DNA of 64,000 nt from Closterium sp. NIES-65 (GCA_948144175.1 CANXME010002591.1:3796501-3860500); one strand, 5' to 3'. Counted from the first letter of the stretch, positions 42,060-56,483 are shown. Numbers and translations: made by a program. Notes: a model not told the origin generated them from the sequence alone.

Positions 42060-42474
42060 TGTTACGAATAGTAATACTTGAATATTACTGTGCACTCCTC
42101 ACCGCAGCAAAGAGAAGCACGCAGTATCGCGAATGAACGCGAAGCGTCAGACGGTTGGAAACGACTCGAAGCGTCAGACAGTTGGGACGCATCTGAACCG
42201 TCGGAGCATACAGCATCAGGCAGCTGCAGGAAGGATGGTTTCGGCGGGAACAGTTTCGTAACTGTTCGCGCCGCACGGTTGGGAATGTACCCCTTAGCTA
42301 GGTCGATTCATATTCCCATGTACTCTTATTTATATCGTTGTATTTGCATGTCTTAATCATCTCAAGCATTTACATTCACTCTGCTATTGAGGTCAAGGGC
42401 CCACCAACATCACTTCTCTGCGTGCGAACCTTCCTGACTAGATCCTAGGCCATGATCAACGTTTGATCGCAGCA
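42060..42474 (+). repeat. B2 3' LTR
   Basis: 415 bp, TGTTACGAATAG to GATCGCAGCA, directly after the polypurine tract. Lacks about 30 bp present in the 5' LTR. Confidence 0.88.
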
Positions 42475-43092
42475 GTTTTGACGAGTGGTACACCCAGTTA
42501 TTCGTTTATCTCACAAAGCGCGTTTCGGTCGGAGGTGCTTGTCCTTTTCGCCCGGTGCTTTTAACGTCTGCGAGTCACATTTCCCAGCGTATTGCCGTCC
42601 CTTGCTCCCAAAATGTGGCTGTAAATACGTTTTTGCAACTGTAGGCTGGCCTGACCTAATCATGACTAATAAATTTGGCCTCGTCTTTAGCGCGAATGCG
42701 TGTAACTGTAGTGTTCTGCCACCAGTTTTCTTCAACGTTTAGTGATTCAATGCTGAACTGATCACGTGTGTGAATCGATTCTATGTGACATAAACGCATC
42801 GCTCCCAACCTTCTATGTGAACGTACCGAGCCGGTGGCACAATCGCGGGTGCATCAAACGCTGCAACCGCTTCGGCATGCTGGAGAGAACTCAGAGGTCA
42901 TGAACAGCGCTGAAATTTGAACTAAATGTAATATCCATGGTTCTACGATTTCAGCAAATGCATGACAGAAAAGATCCACACCACAATCCCGTCAAGATAA
43001 ATGATTCCCCACTCATGGCGGCTATTACTGAATGACAGGGCTGCAAATGCAGGAAAAGAGGATAAACCTAGATCCTTGAGTCACAACACTAA
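42475..43092. other. Intergenic DNA downstream of the 14-3-3 gene
   Basis: Resumes the host sequence interrupted by B2. No supported gene. The part next to 43093 would hold the 3' UTR and polyadenylation signal of the minus-strand 14-3-3 gene. Confidence 0.5.
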
Positions 43093-44385
43093 TCAAGCAT
43101 CTGCCTTCTCTTCGGTAGCCTCGTCCTGCATCAATGAATTACAATTTTTTCAAGAGCATGAAACAGAGCAGACCAACCAAACTGGATACAATGACGGCAA
43201 GACAAAACGTGCACGCCAATTCCGAGCAATACCATACTTTTGGCTACGCAAATGTACTCATCATTTACGCACCTGCATATCAGAAGTCCAGAGTGTAAGG
43301 TTGTCCCGCAGCAGCTGCATGATCAGCGTGCTATCCTTGTATGAGTCCTCCCCCAATGTGTCGAGTTCAGCAATAGCCTCGTCGAACGCCTGTAAAGGAG
43401 GGTCAACGCGGGCATCAAAAAGGCTAATGTTACACAAATAACCAGAGTGAGCAGGAGAGGAAGACGGAAGGGGAGACGTAGAGGAACGACCATCATCTAC
43501 ACCTCCATCGAGAGGGACAAACAAAATGCACGAAGAGAAAGTTACGAATACGGCAAATTCTAACCTGCTTGGCAAGAGTGCAAGCGCGCTCGGGAGAGTT
43601 CAAAATCTCGTAGTAGAAGACGGAGAAGTTGAGAGCAAGGCCAAGACGGATCGGGTGAGTGGAAGCGAGGTCAGCATTGGCAATGTCCTGCAAAACGAGA
43701 AGAGAGAAAAACGAAACATAAAATAACGTAATACGGCAAGACGTTAAATAGTCTGCCAGAAACACAAGTCTTAACGCAACCGAAAAAAACAAGGTTCACG
43801 ATGGGGATCGATTTAAGAAGGGCAAAGAGCACCAACAAAAGATGGGACAGGCTGATAAAAGGACGTGGAGCATAGATCTCACACACATGCATGGCAAAGG
43901 TCACATACCTGAGCTGCCTTGTAAGCAGCCAGTGTTGCCTCAGCAGCATCCTTTCTATCAGCGCCAGTCTTGAACTCAGCGAGGTAACGGTGGTAGTCGC
44001 CCTTCATTTTCAGATAGAACACCTTCGACTCAGCAGTCTTTGCAGCCGGGATAAGAGTGGTGTCCAGAAGAGACAGGATACGTCCGCAAACCTCGTCGAG
44101 CTCCTTCTCGATCTTAGCGCGGTACTCCTTAATGACGGCTACGCGGTCTTCATGTCCTCGGCTCTCCTCCTTCTGCTCGATCGACGACACGATGCGCCAC
44201 GCTGCACGACGAGCACCAACGACGTTCTTGAAAGCAACGGAGAGAAGGTTACGCTCTTCAACGGAAAGCTCAGCTCCGTCGGTCATCTTAGCAACATCTT
44301 CAATGGCTTCCACCATTTCGTCATAGCGCTCAGCTTGCTCGGCGAGCTTGGCGCGATACACATTGTCCTCACGCTCAGAACCCAT
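43093..44385 (-). CDS. 14-3-3 protein, four exons
   Basis: 14-3-3 proteins are dimeric helical adaptors that bind phosphoserine/threonine peptides on many signalling and metabolic partners. Exons on the minus strand: 44385-43909, 43687-43565, 43389-43273 and 43125-43093, all GT-AG, each junction in phase 0, giving 249 residues. The first signature [20 protein letters not shown] and the second [21 protein letters not shown] are both present, as is the N-terminal dimerisation region ([14 protein letters not shown]). The last exon is only 33 bases: after TSDMQ it adds [10 protein letters not shown] and a stop, an acidic tail typical of plant isoforms. If intron 3 is retained the protein instead ends VRK. 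The usual AYKNV is AFKNV here. Length and exon style fit the non-epsilon plant group. Confidence 0.92.
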
Positions 44386-45365
44386 GGTAGCTTAAGAAAG
44401 TAAGAGGATCTAGATCGGAAATACTCGAGGAACAGGCTCTAGCACCCTCTCTTGAAGAGCAGTGGACACAAACTAGAATGGAACAAACCTCAGATGTGAT
44501 CGACAAGCAGAAGGCCAAAGGGAGCAAAACCTCGCAGCTTTGGGGTAGAGGACGAAGGAGAGAGCAGGTGAATATAGCCAGCAATGCCAATGGGGTTGGG
44601 GGAAAGGTGGTGATGGGGAGGGATGGGGTGGTGGCGCAGTAGCGGAAGGGTGGGGAACGGGGAAATGGGGAAGCGGAAGGGCGGGAACGGGGGGGGTGGG
44701 GGCGGGAAAGCGGTGGCGCGGGAAAATAAGGAAGCGGAAAGGCGGGGAAGGTGGGAAAACGGGAAGCGGGGAGGAGAGTGGGTGAGTGCGGCGAGATGTG
44801 GATTCAGGAAAGGGGAAATTCTTTGGTAAAATCAGACGAAGAGGGGCGTTGAGAGGTTGATGGGTCCCTCGATTGAGGGTTTGTTCTGAGGAAAACAGGC
44901 AACAACAGGTCTTGTACGTTGGGGATTGGATGGGGTTTGCACCCTAGGCATGTGTGGAGGCGCAACCGCCCTCCCTCCTTTCCTCTCTGGCTAAACATCA
45001 AATGGAACGTTGCGTTGCGCTTACTCGCATCCGCCTGTGGTGGCGGAGGAAGATTGTTCCAAGGAGTGGCAGATGCAGAGCTCGAAAGTCGGCCGTTAGA
45101 TGCGCCACGAACACCCACAAGCCGAGAACGTGGATCTCTGAAAACAAGGAACAAAAAAACCGCTAAACGAGTATTGCGTTTCATTCACAAAATGTTATGG
45201 TATCAACTAAAGAGGTGCATGGGAGTGCTGAGCCCCACACGTATCATTTTCTTTGTTTCGCCTGTATGTTATGGGCTGATCACAATGATGGTTCTGTAGA
45301 GGCAATTCATTTTTTGGTATGCCTGAACTAGGAAACATTGCTCCCACGCCTTCCTCCTGATTGCA
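44386..45365. other. Upstream region of 14-3-3 with a purine-rich stretch
   Basis: Contains the likely promoter and 5' UTR of 14-3-3 (minus). 44600-44800 is strongly G/A-rich on the plus strand (GGGGAAGCGGAAGGGCGGG-type). Short ORFs in this stretch have no recognisable family. The left end of the Ala-rich ORF transcript (3' UTR) probably lies at 45250-45365. Confidence 0.45.
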
Positions 45366-46217
45366 TCACAGGCACTGATCCATCGTTCCATCATTATCGT
45401 CCCATTCCACCATCTCCATATCATCACCATCGTCACCTGCACCAGCACCAGGAACAGCAACCGCATCATCAGCAGCACCAACAGCAGCAGCACCAGCAGG
45501 AGCACCCGCAGAAGCAGCAGCCGCAGCAAAAGCACCCGCAGCAGCAGCTGCTGCATCTGGTGCCGATGCACCAGGTATGCTATCACGAGCGTGATTATGT
45601 GTCCCAGCACCTGCTGGTGCTGCCACAGCTCCCAGCCCTGGAATCCTGTTACTGGCACCCCCGTCTGCCTTCAGAGTGTCTTCGGTCTTCAAACTTGGCC
45701 CTGCGTGCCCACTTGCCTTGACAGCACTAGCATCAGCATTCATTGCACCCACAGCACCATCAGCACCTGCTGCAGCAGCAGGATTGGTAGCAACAGCTGC
45801 AATAAGCACACCGCTTTCACCACACACCCCTTTGGCCTCCCCCTGGTTCTGTTTTTTCACATCTCCCCTCTCCTCCGCTCCCTCGCCCCTCTCCTTCACA
45901 CCGCCACCATTCACCTCCATCACACACTCTTTATCCGCACTCACATCTCCTGCCTTCTGTGCTTTCTCCTTTGCTTCATCTGCCACTGTTTTCTCTGTTG
46001 TTTTTTCTGCCTCAGCTGCTTTAGCTGCTTCTTCTGCTGCCTTCGCTGCCGCTGCCGCTTTTGCTGCTTCCTCTGCTGCCTTAGCTGCCACTGCTGCTTT
46101 AGCTGCCTCCTCAGCTGCTTTAGTCGCTTCCCTTTCCTGACGCACAAGCTGCTCAACCCAACAGGTCAGTGCCACAAGTGGGAGGACGGGCAAACGGCGA
46201 CGAAGAAAGGAGAACAT
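45366..46217 (-). CDS. Ala-rich, membrane-anchored protein of unknown function
   Basis: A single 283-codon minus frame starting MFSFLRRRLPVLPLVALTCW (46217); an upstream ATG at 46301 is also in frame but adds a less convincing N-terminus. A short basic, hydrophobic N-terminal segment (residues about 1-20) suggests a signal anchor or organelle-targeting sequence. Residues about 25-85 are AAKAAEEAAKAA-type heptad-like repeats likely to form a long helix or coiled coil. The rest is low-complexity Ala/Gly/Asp. The C-terminus is acidic (DDGDDMEMVEWDDNDGTMD). The GCT/GCA/GCG codon mix argues for coding, but the repeat nature keeps this uncertain. No family was recognised. Confidence 0.42.
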   Translation of the reverse strand: MFSFLRRRLPVLPLVALTCWVEQLVRQEREATKAAEEAAKAAVAAKAAEEAAKAAAAAKAAEEAAKAAEAEKTTEKTVADEAKEKAQKAGDVSADKECVMEVNGGGVKERGEGAEERGDVKKQNQGEAKGVCGESGVLIAAVATNPAAAAGADGAVGAMNADASAVKASGHAGPSLKTEDTLKADGGASNRIPGLGAVAAPAGAGTHNHARDSIPGASAPDAAAAAAGAFAAAAASAGAPAGAAAVGAADDAVAVPGAGAGDDGDDMEMVEWDDNDGTMDQCL

Positions 46218-46522
46218 GGTGGGTTGGTAATGAAGGGAAAGAACGTGAAGTTTGGGGAGTAGGAGGAAAAACGAAAAGCAGGCGCGAGCAAAGGCAGACA
46301 AGCAGGGGCAGCAGCGGCGGCAGCACCGGCGGCAGCAACAGGAGCAGCAGCAGCGGCGGCGACAGCGACAGCGGCAGCGGCAGCGACGGTGGCAGCAGCG
46401 GCGGCAGCAGCGGCAGCAGCAGCAGGACGAGCATCCTCCAGGACCTCCAATGCCCCCAGCTTGCGCTTGCTCCCCCCCGCTCTCCTTCTATTTGAACGAG
46501 CAACCCCCCCACATCCACCCCT
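46218..46522. repeat. CAG/CGG-rich spacer between the Ala-rich ORF and MED10
   Basis: 46290-46435 is a GCAGCGGCG/CAGCAG mix. It lies directly downstream of the MED10 stop. The ORFs it creates in several frames are rejected. Confidence 0.55.
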
Positions 46523-49410
<2,888 letters not shown>

Positions 49411-50654
49411 GGCTGTCCACGAGAAACGGAGTTTCTATGCGGTAGATACTAGTTGCAAGTTGCAAAATTGGCTGCGCGTAAAAAGAAGTGTTCCAAGACA
49501 GGAGGTCAACAGGGCAAGGGAGAAGTTTTTTCGGTTGTGTGTTTCTGGTGTCTACTGCCCTCCTACTTTACATGTAGAGCTGATGGCAAATAACATTTTA
49601 GTACTGGGTTGTCCCTTATCGGATATGCTAGGCGTGACAGCAATGTGGGGAGAAGGCACTATCTCGAGATCGTTTCCGATACGAGCGCGCCCTCACCATT
49701 GATACTCCGCTGACTCATTTTCCCGCCTTCTGGATCAGCGAACCTCGAGCCCCCTCGCCATAGCTGGAGCCTTGAACTCGACTGTCATTGGTTCGAGAAT
49801 GAGCTGGACCTCGAATGTGGGAAGGGGACACATTATCCGACGTGGTACAGCAGTAATTGATCGGTTATGAATGTCATCACTGCCAACTTGACAAACGTTG
49901 ATTGGGCTCGGAAAAGGGCTAACCTGTGATGATTTGCGAGAGCGATTGGGAAGTGGCCTTGGCCGCACATTTCATTTACCTTCCCGTTCCGTGCCCCACA
50001 ATTTCCGCGCTTTCGGTTGAGTGGTCCCACATGTCCAACATCCCCTAGTAACGAAGATCCCAGCTAGATTTCACCGAGCAGTCAAGCAAGGCGCTCTCTG
50101 TACAATTGATGCCTGTTTGAGCCCCTCCTGGTTGCCTTGTGAAGAAGGCGTATAAGCTGTATCAAGCGTTTCGCATAAGTCTCGTCAATTCGCAGCTAGC
50201 TAAAAAGGATTCGCAGGTGCTTATATTAAGTATCTGTAACCTTATCCGTTGACATTTTGACTTCAGTCTCTTCAGTTTGACTTCAGTCTGTTTGTTACTA
50301 ATGGTCCATAACCACGCGACGCGCTTGTATCGTGGGTGCAACAGGTTAGGGAAAAGACCTCGGGTGCAGCGTTTCCATCCGGTCCAGGGCAAATTCGCGT
50401 GCACTGGTTGGGCATCATGTGTACAGCTCAGAAACGAGGAAATGGCTCTGAACACGCCTTGAGAGTTGATTGTATCAATCGCAAACCCCTTCACATGCAG
50501 CTGCAAAGAACGTTGAATACCTTCCTTTCTATTATCTCTCTCTCTAGCAGGAGCTCGATCCTTCTGTTGCCCTGATCCACTTGTCTCGTGATCTGCGTGC
50601 TGCATTCTGCGTGCTGCTCAGATCCTCGCTGCCCAGCCGCAGGCAGCTGCAGCC
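49411..50654. promoter_or_regulatory. Divergent intergenic region between MED10 and CYP51
   Basis: About 1.24 kb separating two divergently transcribed genes, moderate GC, no transposon and no supported ORF. It must contain both promoters. I found no clear TATA element at a usual distance. The CYP51 5' UTR side (50560-50654) is pyrimidine-rich. Confidence 0.45.
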
Positions 50655-53600
50655 ATGGCAGAGGGCATTGAAGCCGGCATTGGCAACGCCACGGCCAACG
50701 CCGCATTCCTAGAATCCTCCGGGCCGCTCGCTCTCCTCAAATCCCTCGCACCGACCCTCCTAGTTGCCGCGATCCTCGCCGTGGTCGTCGCGCGATGGTT
50801 CCGCAGCGGCGGCGGAAAGCAACCGCCCGTGGTCCCGACCATCCCGCTCATCGGCGGGCTGCTAAAATTCATGAAAGGCCCGATTCCGCTGATCAAAGAC
50901 GCGTACGCCAAGTACGGCAGCGTGTTCACGGTGAACGTTCTCCACATGCGCATGACGTTCCTGATCGGGCCCGAGGCGACGACGCACTTTTACAAGGCGT
51001 CGGAGGACCAGCTGAGTCAGCGCGAGGTGTACAAGTACAACGTGCCCACGTTCGGCCCGGGCGTGGTGTTCGACGTCGACTACCCCATCCGCATGGAGCA
51101 GTTCCGATTCTTCGCCGACTCGCTCAAGCCCACGCGCCTGCGCACCTACGTCGATATGATGGTGGAGGAGGCGCAGGTGAGCGCGACGCGCCGGCGGGGA
51201 TAAGGGCGATGGGGATTGGGATGGCGATGGGTGATGGTTGTGGCGGTGAGGGTGACGGGCGGGATCGGGTGAGATCCGTGTGTGACGATCGTGCTTCGGT
51301 GTCGTGTGTCCGGTTTCCGCTTCAAGTTTTGCATCTCTTGTGCTGGTCTCGCCTGCCGCCTTTTCCCTGGCGTCCTCGTTCTTTCTTCGCCCCTTGCGCC
51401 CTTGTGCTTCCGCATTTCTGTCCCCAAAAGCAAATATCCTTGCTGCTGGCTTTCTGGATCTCGATCTTGCCGCGCCGCCGCCCCCGTCGCCGATCACGCG
51501 TCGTTTTTCGCTTGTCGCTCGTGTAGCCCGTTCCGCGGATCGCCTTCGCGAGCTCGAGTATCCCGTCGCCATTGAATCGCACCACTGCATTGCATCCATG
51601 CGCTTCGTTCCCGGTCCCCACACCCTCAAAAGAGTCTCACCCTTCATGCCCATTATCTCAGCAACCATTTCGCCCACTTTCCTCTCACTTTCTCTCTTGA
51701 ACCTCGTCCCCTCTTCCCCCACTTCCCTCCCCTCTCTCTCCCGCCCCCCCGCCCCCCGCCCCTTGTCCCCCCGTGTCCCCCTCTCGTGTCTCCCCGCGCG
51801 CAGGATTTCTTTTCGCAGTGGGGGGACGAGGGCGAGGTGGATCTCAAGGACGCCATGGCGCGCCTCATCATCCTCACTGCCAGTCGCTGCCTGCTGGGCC
51901 GCGAGGTGCGTGAGGGAATGGCGGACCGCGTCTCCGACCTCTTCCACACGCTCGACCTCGGCATGCTGCCCATCAGGTGCGCGCGCGCGCGTGATGTGCG
52001 TACGAATGCGTGTGCGTGTGCGTGTGAGACCAAATGGCTGAACACAAACCATAAGAAGCAAGATTATTGGTGTAATTGATCGTGCGCGCCGCCGTGCCAA
52101 CAAAGGGCGACCTGTATTGTTGTTACCTTGGCAGCGCTGCCGTCGGCTACTCCTCTTGCTCATGTCCCCCGTACCACTCCCTGCCGTGGACCTGCTATCA
52201 ACAAGTCGAACAACAACACCGTACAGGCCGGCTGGCTCACCGCCTTGTACCGCACTGGACCCTGCTGCCAACCTTGTCGTCGTCGTCGTCGCGCCTTGTC
52301 GACGCGACGCGCGCCACTTACGAGTCGTTTCCGCTTCCTCGTCCGCATACCAACCGGCCATCCAGCCAACGCGTCGTCTCTGCGCGCCGCACGCGCACTG
52401 CGTTTGTCCGCCGCCCGCGCTGCGCCATCGAATCACACCACTGTCGTGCATCACGTGGGCCCCACTGCCGTCCCACTGCTTCCCTGCTGCCTTCTCAATC
52501 AGAACCTCAAGAGAAGCGTCTGCACTGTGTTGTCTGTCGAAAGCATCCGTGTCTCCATCGCCATTACGAATTGCCTCCTCGTCTGCATCCTTTCCCCCAC
52601 CACCACTTCCCAACCCACCCTCCTCCCCCTTCCCCCCACCCCATTCCCCCCCTTACCCCTTTCCCTCCCCCTCAACCCCCCTTTCCCCCCCCACATCCCC
52701 TCCTCTCCCTCTCTCCTCCCTTTCCGTTTTCCGCACTCCGTTCACCCGCCGCCCTTCGCAGTGTCCTCTTCCCCTACCTGCCCATCCCCGCGCACAAGCG
52801 CCGCGACGAGGCGCGCAAGGAGCTGGCGGGCATCTTCGGGCGCATCGTGCGCGCGCGCAAGGAGTCGGGGCGCGTCGAGAATGACATGCTGCAGGTGAGA
52901 CGCGGGTGGAGTGAGGGGAGGCGGGTGGAGGGGGGGAAGGTGGGGCGCTAGTGGGTGTGAGGCGGGTGGCGGGGGAAGGGGAGGGGCGTGGGTGGGTGTG
53001 AGGCGGTGGGGGGCATGTGAGGAGCGGGCAGCAGATCGTGGCAGCGCTGTAGATTGGCCTTTCCAGAACACACATACCCCACCTCTTCCTTTCCTCCTCC
53101 ACCCCTTCCGCTTCAACCTTTCTCCTTCACCCTTCACTTTTTCCATTCACCCTGTTCCCCTTTTCCTCACAATTCCGTTTCCACTCAGATCCCTCCCCCA
53201 TTCTTCCTTTCCCATCCTTCTACCGCCGTGTGCACTCCAATCCCCCACACCCTCTCCGCACCCTTCCCTTTCCATTCCCCTCCTCCCTCACACTCCCCCT
53301 TTCCTGCTCTAGCCCTCTCCTCCCTCTCTCCCTCACTACCTCCTCAACCCCTCTTCCCCCTCCTCTCTCCATCCCCCATTCCCCACCACTCCCCCTCTCC
53401 CGTTCTTCCCTACCTGGGCCTCAACTCTCCCCAACCCCTCCGGCTTTCTCACCTCCCGCTTCTACCGTACCCCCCTCTCCCCTCCCCAAGTCTCCCCTAA
53501 ACCCCTCTCCCCTACCCCCCTCTTTCTCTACGCGCCCCCCTCGCACCCCCCTCCCCCCTTCTCCCGGCACGTGTGCAAAGTTAGCCGGTACAAGCTGCTC

Positions 53601-56483
53601 CCCCCTCAATCCTCCACCCCCCCTTTTTACTCTCCCGTCCCCTCCTCTCTCCTCCGCCCCGGCGCGCGCAGGTGTTCATAGACAGCCGGTACAAGCTGCT
53701 GAACCGCAGCACGACGGAGGAGGAGTGCGCGGGCATGCTCATCGCCGCGCTCTTCGGCGGCCAGCACACCTCCTCGCTCACCGCCACCTGGGTCGGCGCC
53801 TACCTCCTCACGTGCGCGCTCCGGGGGGCTGGGGCGGCAAAAAGAGAGGGGGGCTGGGGCGGAAAAAAGAGAGGGGGGGGGGGGAGGGGGGAGGGGTGAA
53901 CTAGGAGGAAATGGAGGGAAGGGAAAGGGATGGAACGGGAGGATCGGGGACGGTGGGCGGTGGAGGGTTGAGGAAGAGAGAGGGGGTGGGAAGGGGAGGG
54001 GATGGAATTGAGTGGGGCGGGATGCAGTAGGACGGGGCGGTGGCGCAGGAGGTGGATGGGATGGGATGGGATGGGACTAAACCCCATGCACTCACCTGCC
54101 CTCACTTGTCCCACGCCCACTCCTTCTTTCCCTCTCTGCACGCAAATTTCGATCACTCAACCCTGGAACCCCTCCCACTCCCACCCCTCCCATTCCTCAA
54201 CCGCCCTCCTCTCCCCCGCTCCCCCTCTTCCCATTCCCTCCCTCCTCCCTCCTCCCTCCCCTTACCCTCCCCAATTTTCCAGCCGGCGTGACGACATCCT
54301 GTCGAGCGTGGTGGCAGAGCAGCAGGCGGTGATGGGGCGGCACGGGGGCACGCTGAACTACGACGTGCTGAGCGAGATGGACTCGCTGCACCGCGTCATG
54401 AAGGAGGTGCTGCGCCTGCACCCGCCGCTCGTCATGCTGCTCCGCTACGCGCAGCAGCCCTTCACCGTCACCGGGCATGAGGGCAACACGTACACTGTGC
54501 CCAAGGGGACTGTCGTTGCTGCCGCGCCCGCTTTCAGCAACAGGTGAGAGGTGGGAGGGGGGAGGAGAGGGAAGGGTACATGGTGGTGTTGAATGGGGTG
54601 AGCACGCTATCTGAGGCCTGACCCACTTGACCCACTTGACCGGCTTGACCGGCTTGACCGGCTTGACCGGCTTGGCAAGGCATGCTTACTAGGAGTAGGA
54701 ATGGGGGCATCGGGGAGGAACACGCGGGGCAACACGGCCTAAGTGGTTGGCGTAATGAGTAAGAGGAAACACGGCCTGGGCCCACGGCTGCATGTGGAGG
54801 GCCAAAGCCAAAGAGTCATATGGTAGCAAGGAACCACTTTAGAGAATTCTCTGAAATCGTTCCTGTCTGCGATGTTATGTCGTTGGCACCTGTGGTGTGG
54901 CAAGCGCTGGGTCTGGCCGCCTGGCAGACCGGCTGATGAGGGGGTTGAGGGGGCCCTCTGATTGTGCACCCACAGCAAGCGTGTCAGTATGGAAGGTCTC
55001 ACAGCACCTCTTATCACTTCAACATCCCCCTCCTCACCATTCCCCCTACGTTGCCCTGTTGACCCCGCACCTGCCACGTCCCTTCCCTGGCGTATCCCTG
55101 TGCTTGCGCGTGGCTCTTGAAGCACGGCAGGCTGGGGTACATCTACAGCAAGCCCGACGAATTCCACCCGGACCGCTTTGCACCATCCTTCACCTCTTAG
55201 TTTCCTATCATGCCCCTTCCCCTGCCACACCCCTCCCCATCCCGGCCATGGTACGGCAGGCTGGGGTACATCTACAGCAAGCCCGACGAGTTTGACCCGG
55301 ACCGCTTCGCTGCGGGGCGCGAGGAGGACCGCGCCATGCCTTTCTCCTTCACCGCCTTCGGTGGTGGCCGCCACGGGTGCATGGGGGAGAACTTCGCCTA
55401 CATGCAGGTGCGGGAGGGGTGGGAGGTTGTGTGGAGAGGGGAGAGAGAAAGTGGAGGGTCGGGGGTTGAGGTGATTTTTAGTCCACACAGAATTTGCCGC
55501 GGATGAATGGGGAGCGCCTTCATGCAGGTGAGAGGGGAAGGAGACGAGACGGGGGCAGGGGGTCAAAGGGGAGGAGGGAGTGTTTTAGGAGGGGAGAGGA
55601 GCAAGGGAGGTGAGAAGTGAGAAGCAGGAGAGTGAGAGGGAGGAAGGTTGATGATGAGAGTTGGGAAATTGGGAGTCGGAGGGACTGGAGAACAGGATAC
55701 TGTGAGATGGTTGCAGTAAAACCAAACATCTCCCACATTCCTTGCCACGTGCTTTGACATTCGTCCGTCAATGGTTGTACTTAAACCCAACTTCCTCACA
55801 CTCCCTGCCTCACATTCCCTGTCTCCCCTCCCCTCATCTACCCACCTCCCCCCGTCCCCTCCCCTCTCCTATCCCCCCTCGACTCCCTGTGCACGCCTTT
55901 CCCTTTTCACCCATTCCCCCGCTTACCCCCCTATTTCCCCCCTTCCCTTCTCCTCCCCTCCCAACAGGGCAAGACGGTGTGGAGTGTGCTGCTGCGCAAC
56001 TTTGAGCTGAAGCTGGTGACGCCTTTCTGCATGCCCCTTCTCGTCCCTTCCCCTCTCCCATCGCCCCCACCCCCCTTGCGCACCTCTCTCCTGTGCACCT
56101 CCTCCCCCCCGCCCCCTTTTCCCCCTTTCTCCCCTCCAGGGCAAGACGGTGTGGAGTGTGCTGCTGCTCCTCTACCCACCCTCACCGTCCCTTCCCCTCG
56201 CCCATCCCCTCGCCTCCCTTGCACCATCTCCTTCATGCACCTCCTTCTCCCTCCCCCCCTCCCTCCCTCCCTCCCTCCCTCCCTCCCTCCCTTCCCCTCC
56301 CAACAGGGCAAGACGGTGTGGAGTGTGCTGCTGCGCAACTTTGAGCTGGAGCTCATCACGCCCTTCCCCCCGGTGGACTGGGACTCGCTTGTCGTGGGGC
56401 CCAAGGGCCCTGTCATGGTGCGATACAAGCGACGCACCCTCGCCCCCGCTGCCACCCCCGCTGCTGCCACAGCTGCTGCTTAG
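50655..56483 (+). CDS. CYP51: Sterol 14-alpha-demethylase CYP51 (plant obtusifoliol demethylase), seven exons
   Basis: Cytochrome P450 of sterol synthesis that removes the 14-alpha methyl group, in the ER membrane with a P450 reductase. Exons: 50655-51176, 51804-51976, 52762-52894, 53672-53811, 54283-54543, 55260-55407 and 56307-56483, all GT-AG with consistent phases, 517 residues. N-terminal membrane helix about 31-49, then proline hinge (PPVVPTIPLIGG). The I-helix GGQHTSS (305-311) has the CYP51-type His-Thr pair. ExxR is E364-R367, the PERF-like region DEFDPDRF is 419-426, and the heme loop FGGGRHGCMG has ligand C450. Family features such as YxxF/L (FGPGVVFDVDYP) are present. The C-terminus ends in an Ala/Pro tail (TLAPAATPAAATAAA) longer than usual. 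Introns are C/T-rich. Extra partial copies of exons 6 and 7 lie in introns 5 and 6. Confidence 0.93.
54616..54675 (+). repeat. 10-bp tandem repeat in CYP51 intron 5
   Basis: About six units of CTTGACCGGC, the first two as CTTGACCCA variants. Confidence 0.8.
55131..55199 (+). pseudogene. Partial duplicate of CYP51 exon 6 in intron 5
   Basis: After CACGGCAG, an acceptor like that of exon 6, the text reads LGYIYSKPDEFHPDRFAPS and reaches a stop at 55197-55199. It matches the first 60 bases of exon 6 (55260 on), 129 bp upstream, with changes D to H and loss of homology after DRF. It cannot encode the heme loop. Confidence 0.75.
55968..56306 (+). repeat. Tandem copies of the CYP51 exon 7 start in intron 6
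   Basis: Acceptor plus GKTVWSVLLRNFELKLVTPF at 55968, a shorter copy (GKTVWSVLL) at 56140 and the true exon at 56307: spacings 172 and 167 bp. From 55968 to 56306 there are 113 codons without a stop and in phase with exon 7, so use of the first acceptor would give an in-frame longer product. Confidence 0.75.

Larger units (their letters stand above)
26607..42474 (+). mobile_element. Copia retrotransposon B2 (family B), full length with two nested elements
   Basis: LTRs of 445 bp (26607-27051) and 415 bp (42060-42474), TGTTACGAATAG to GATCGCAGCA. The primer site TGGTATGAGAGC follows at 27052 and a polypurine tract AAGGGGGG precedes the 3' LTR. Flanks CTTTT and GTTTT are a one-mismatch target duplication. 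Without A2 and D the element is about 6.8 kb. gag, protease, integrase, reverse transcriptase and RNase H occur in copia order with stops and frame changes. The family is clearly distinct from C/D/E/F: canonical zinc knuckle, longer LTRs and no GC-rich leader. Confidence 0.9.

Noticed and set aside
44804..45184. 126-residue minus ORF upstream of 14-3-3
   Set aside because: No domain, and it overlaps a plus-strand ORF of similar quality. Composition is non-coding.
50862..52613. 583-residue minus-strand ORF
   Set aside because: Antisense to CYP51 exons 1-2 and C/T-rich introns. Its composition is low complexity and the sense gene explains the sequence.
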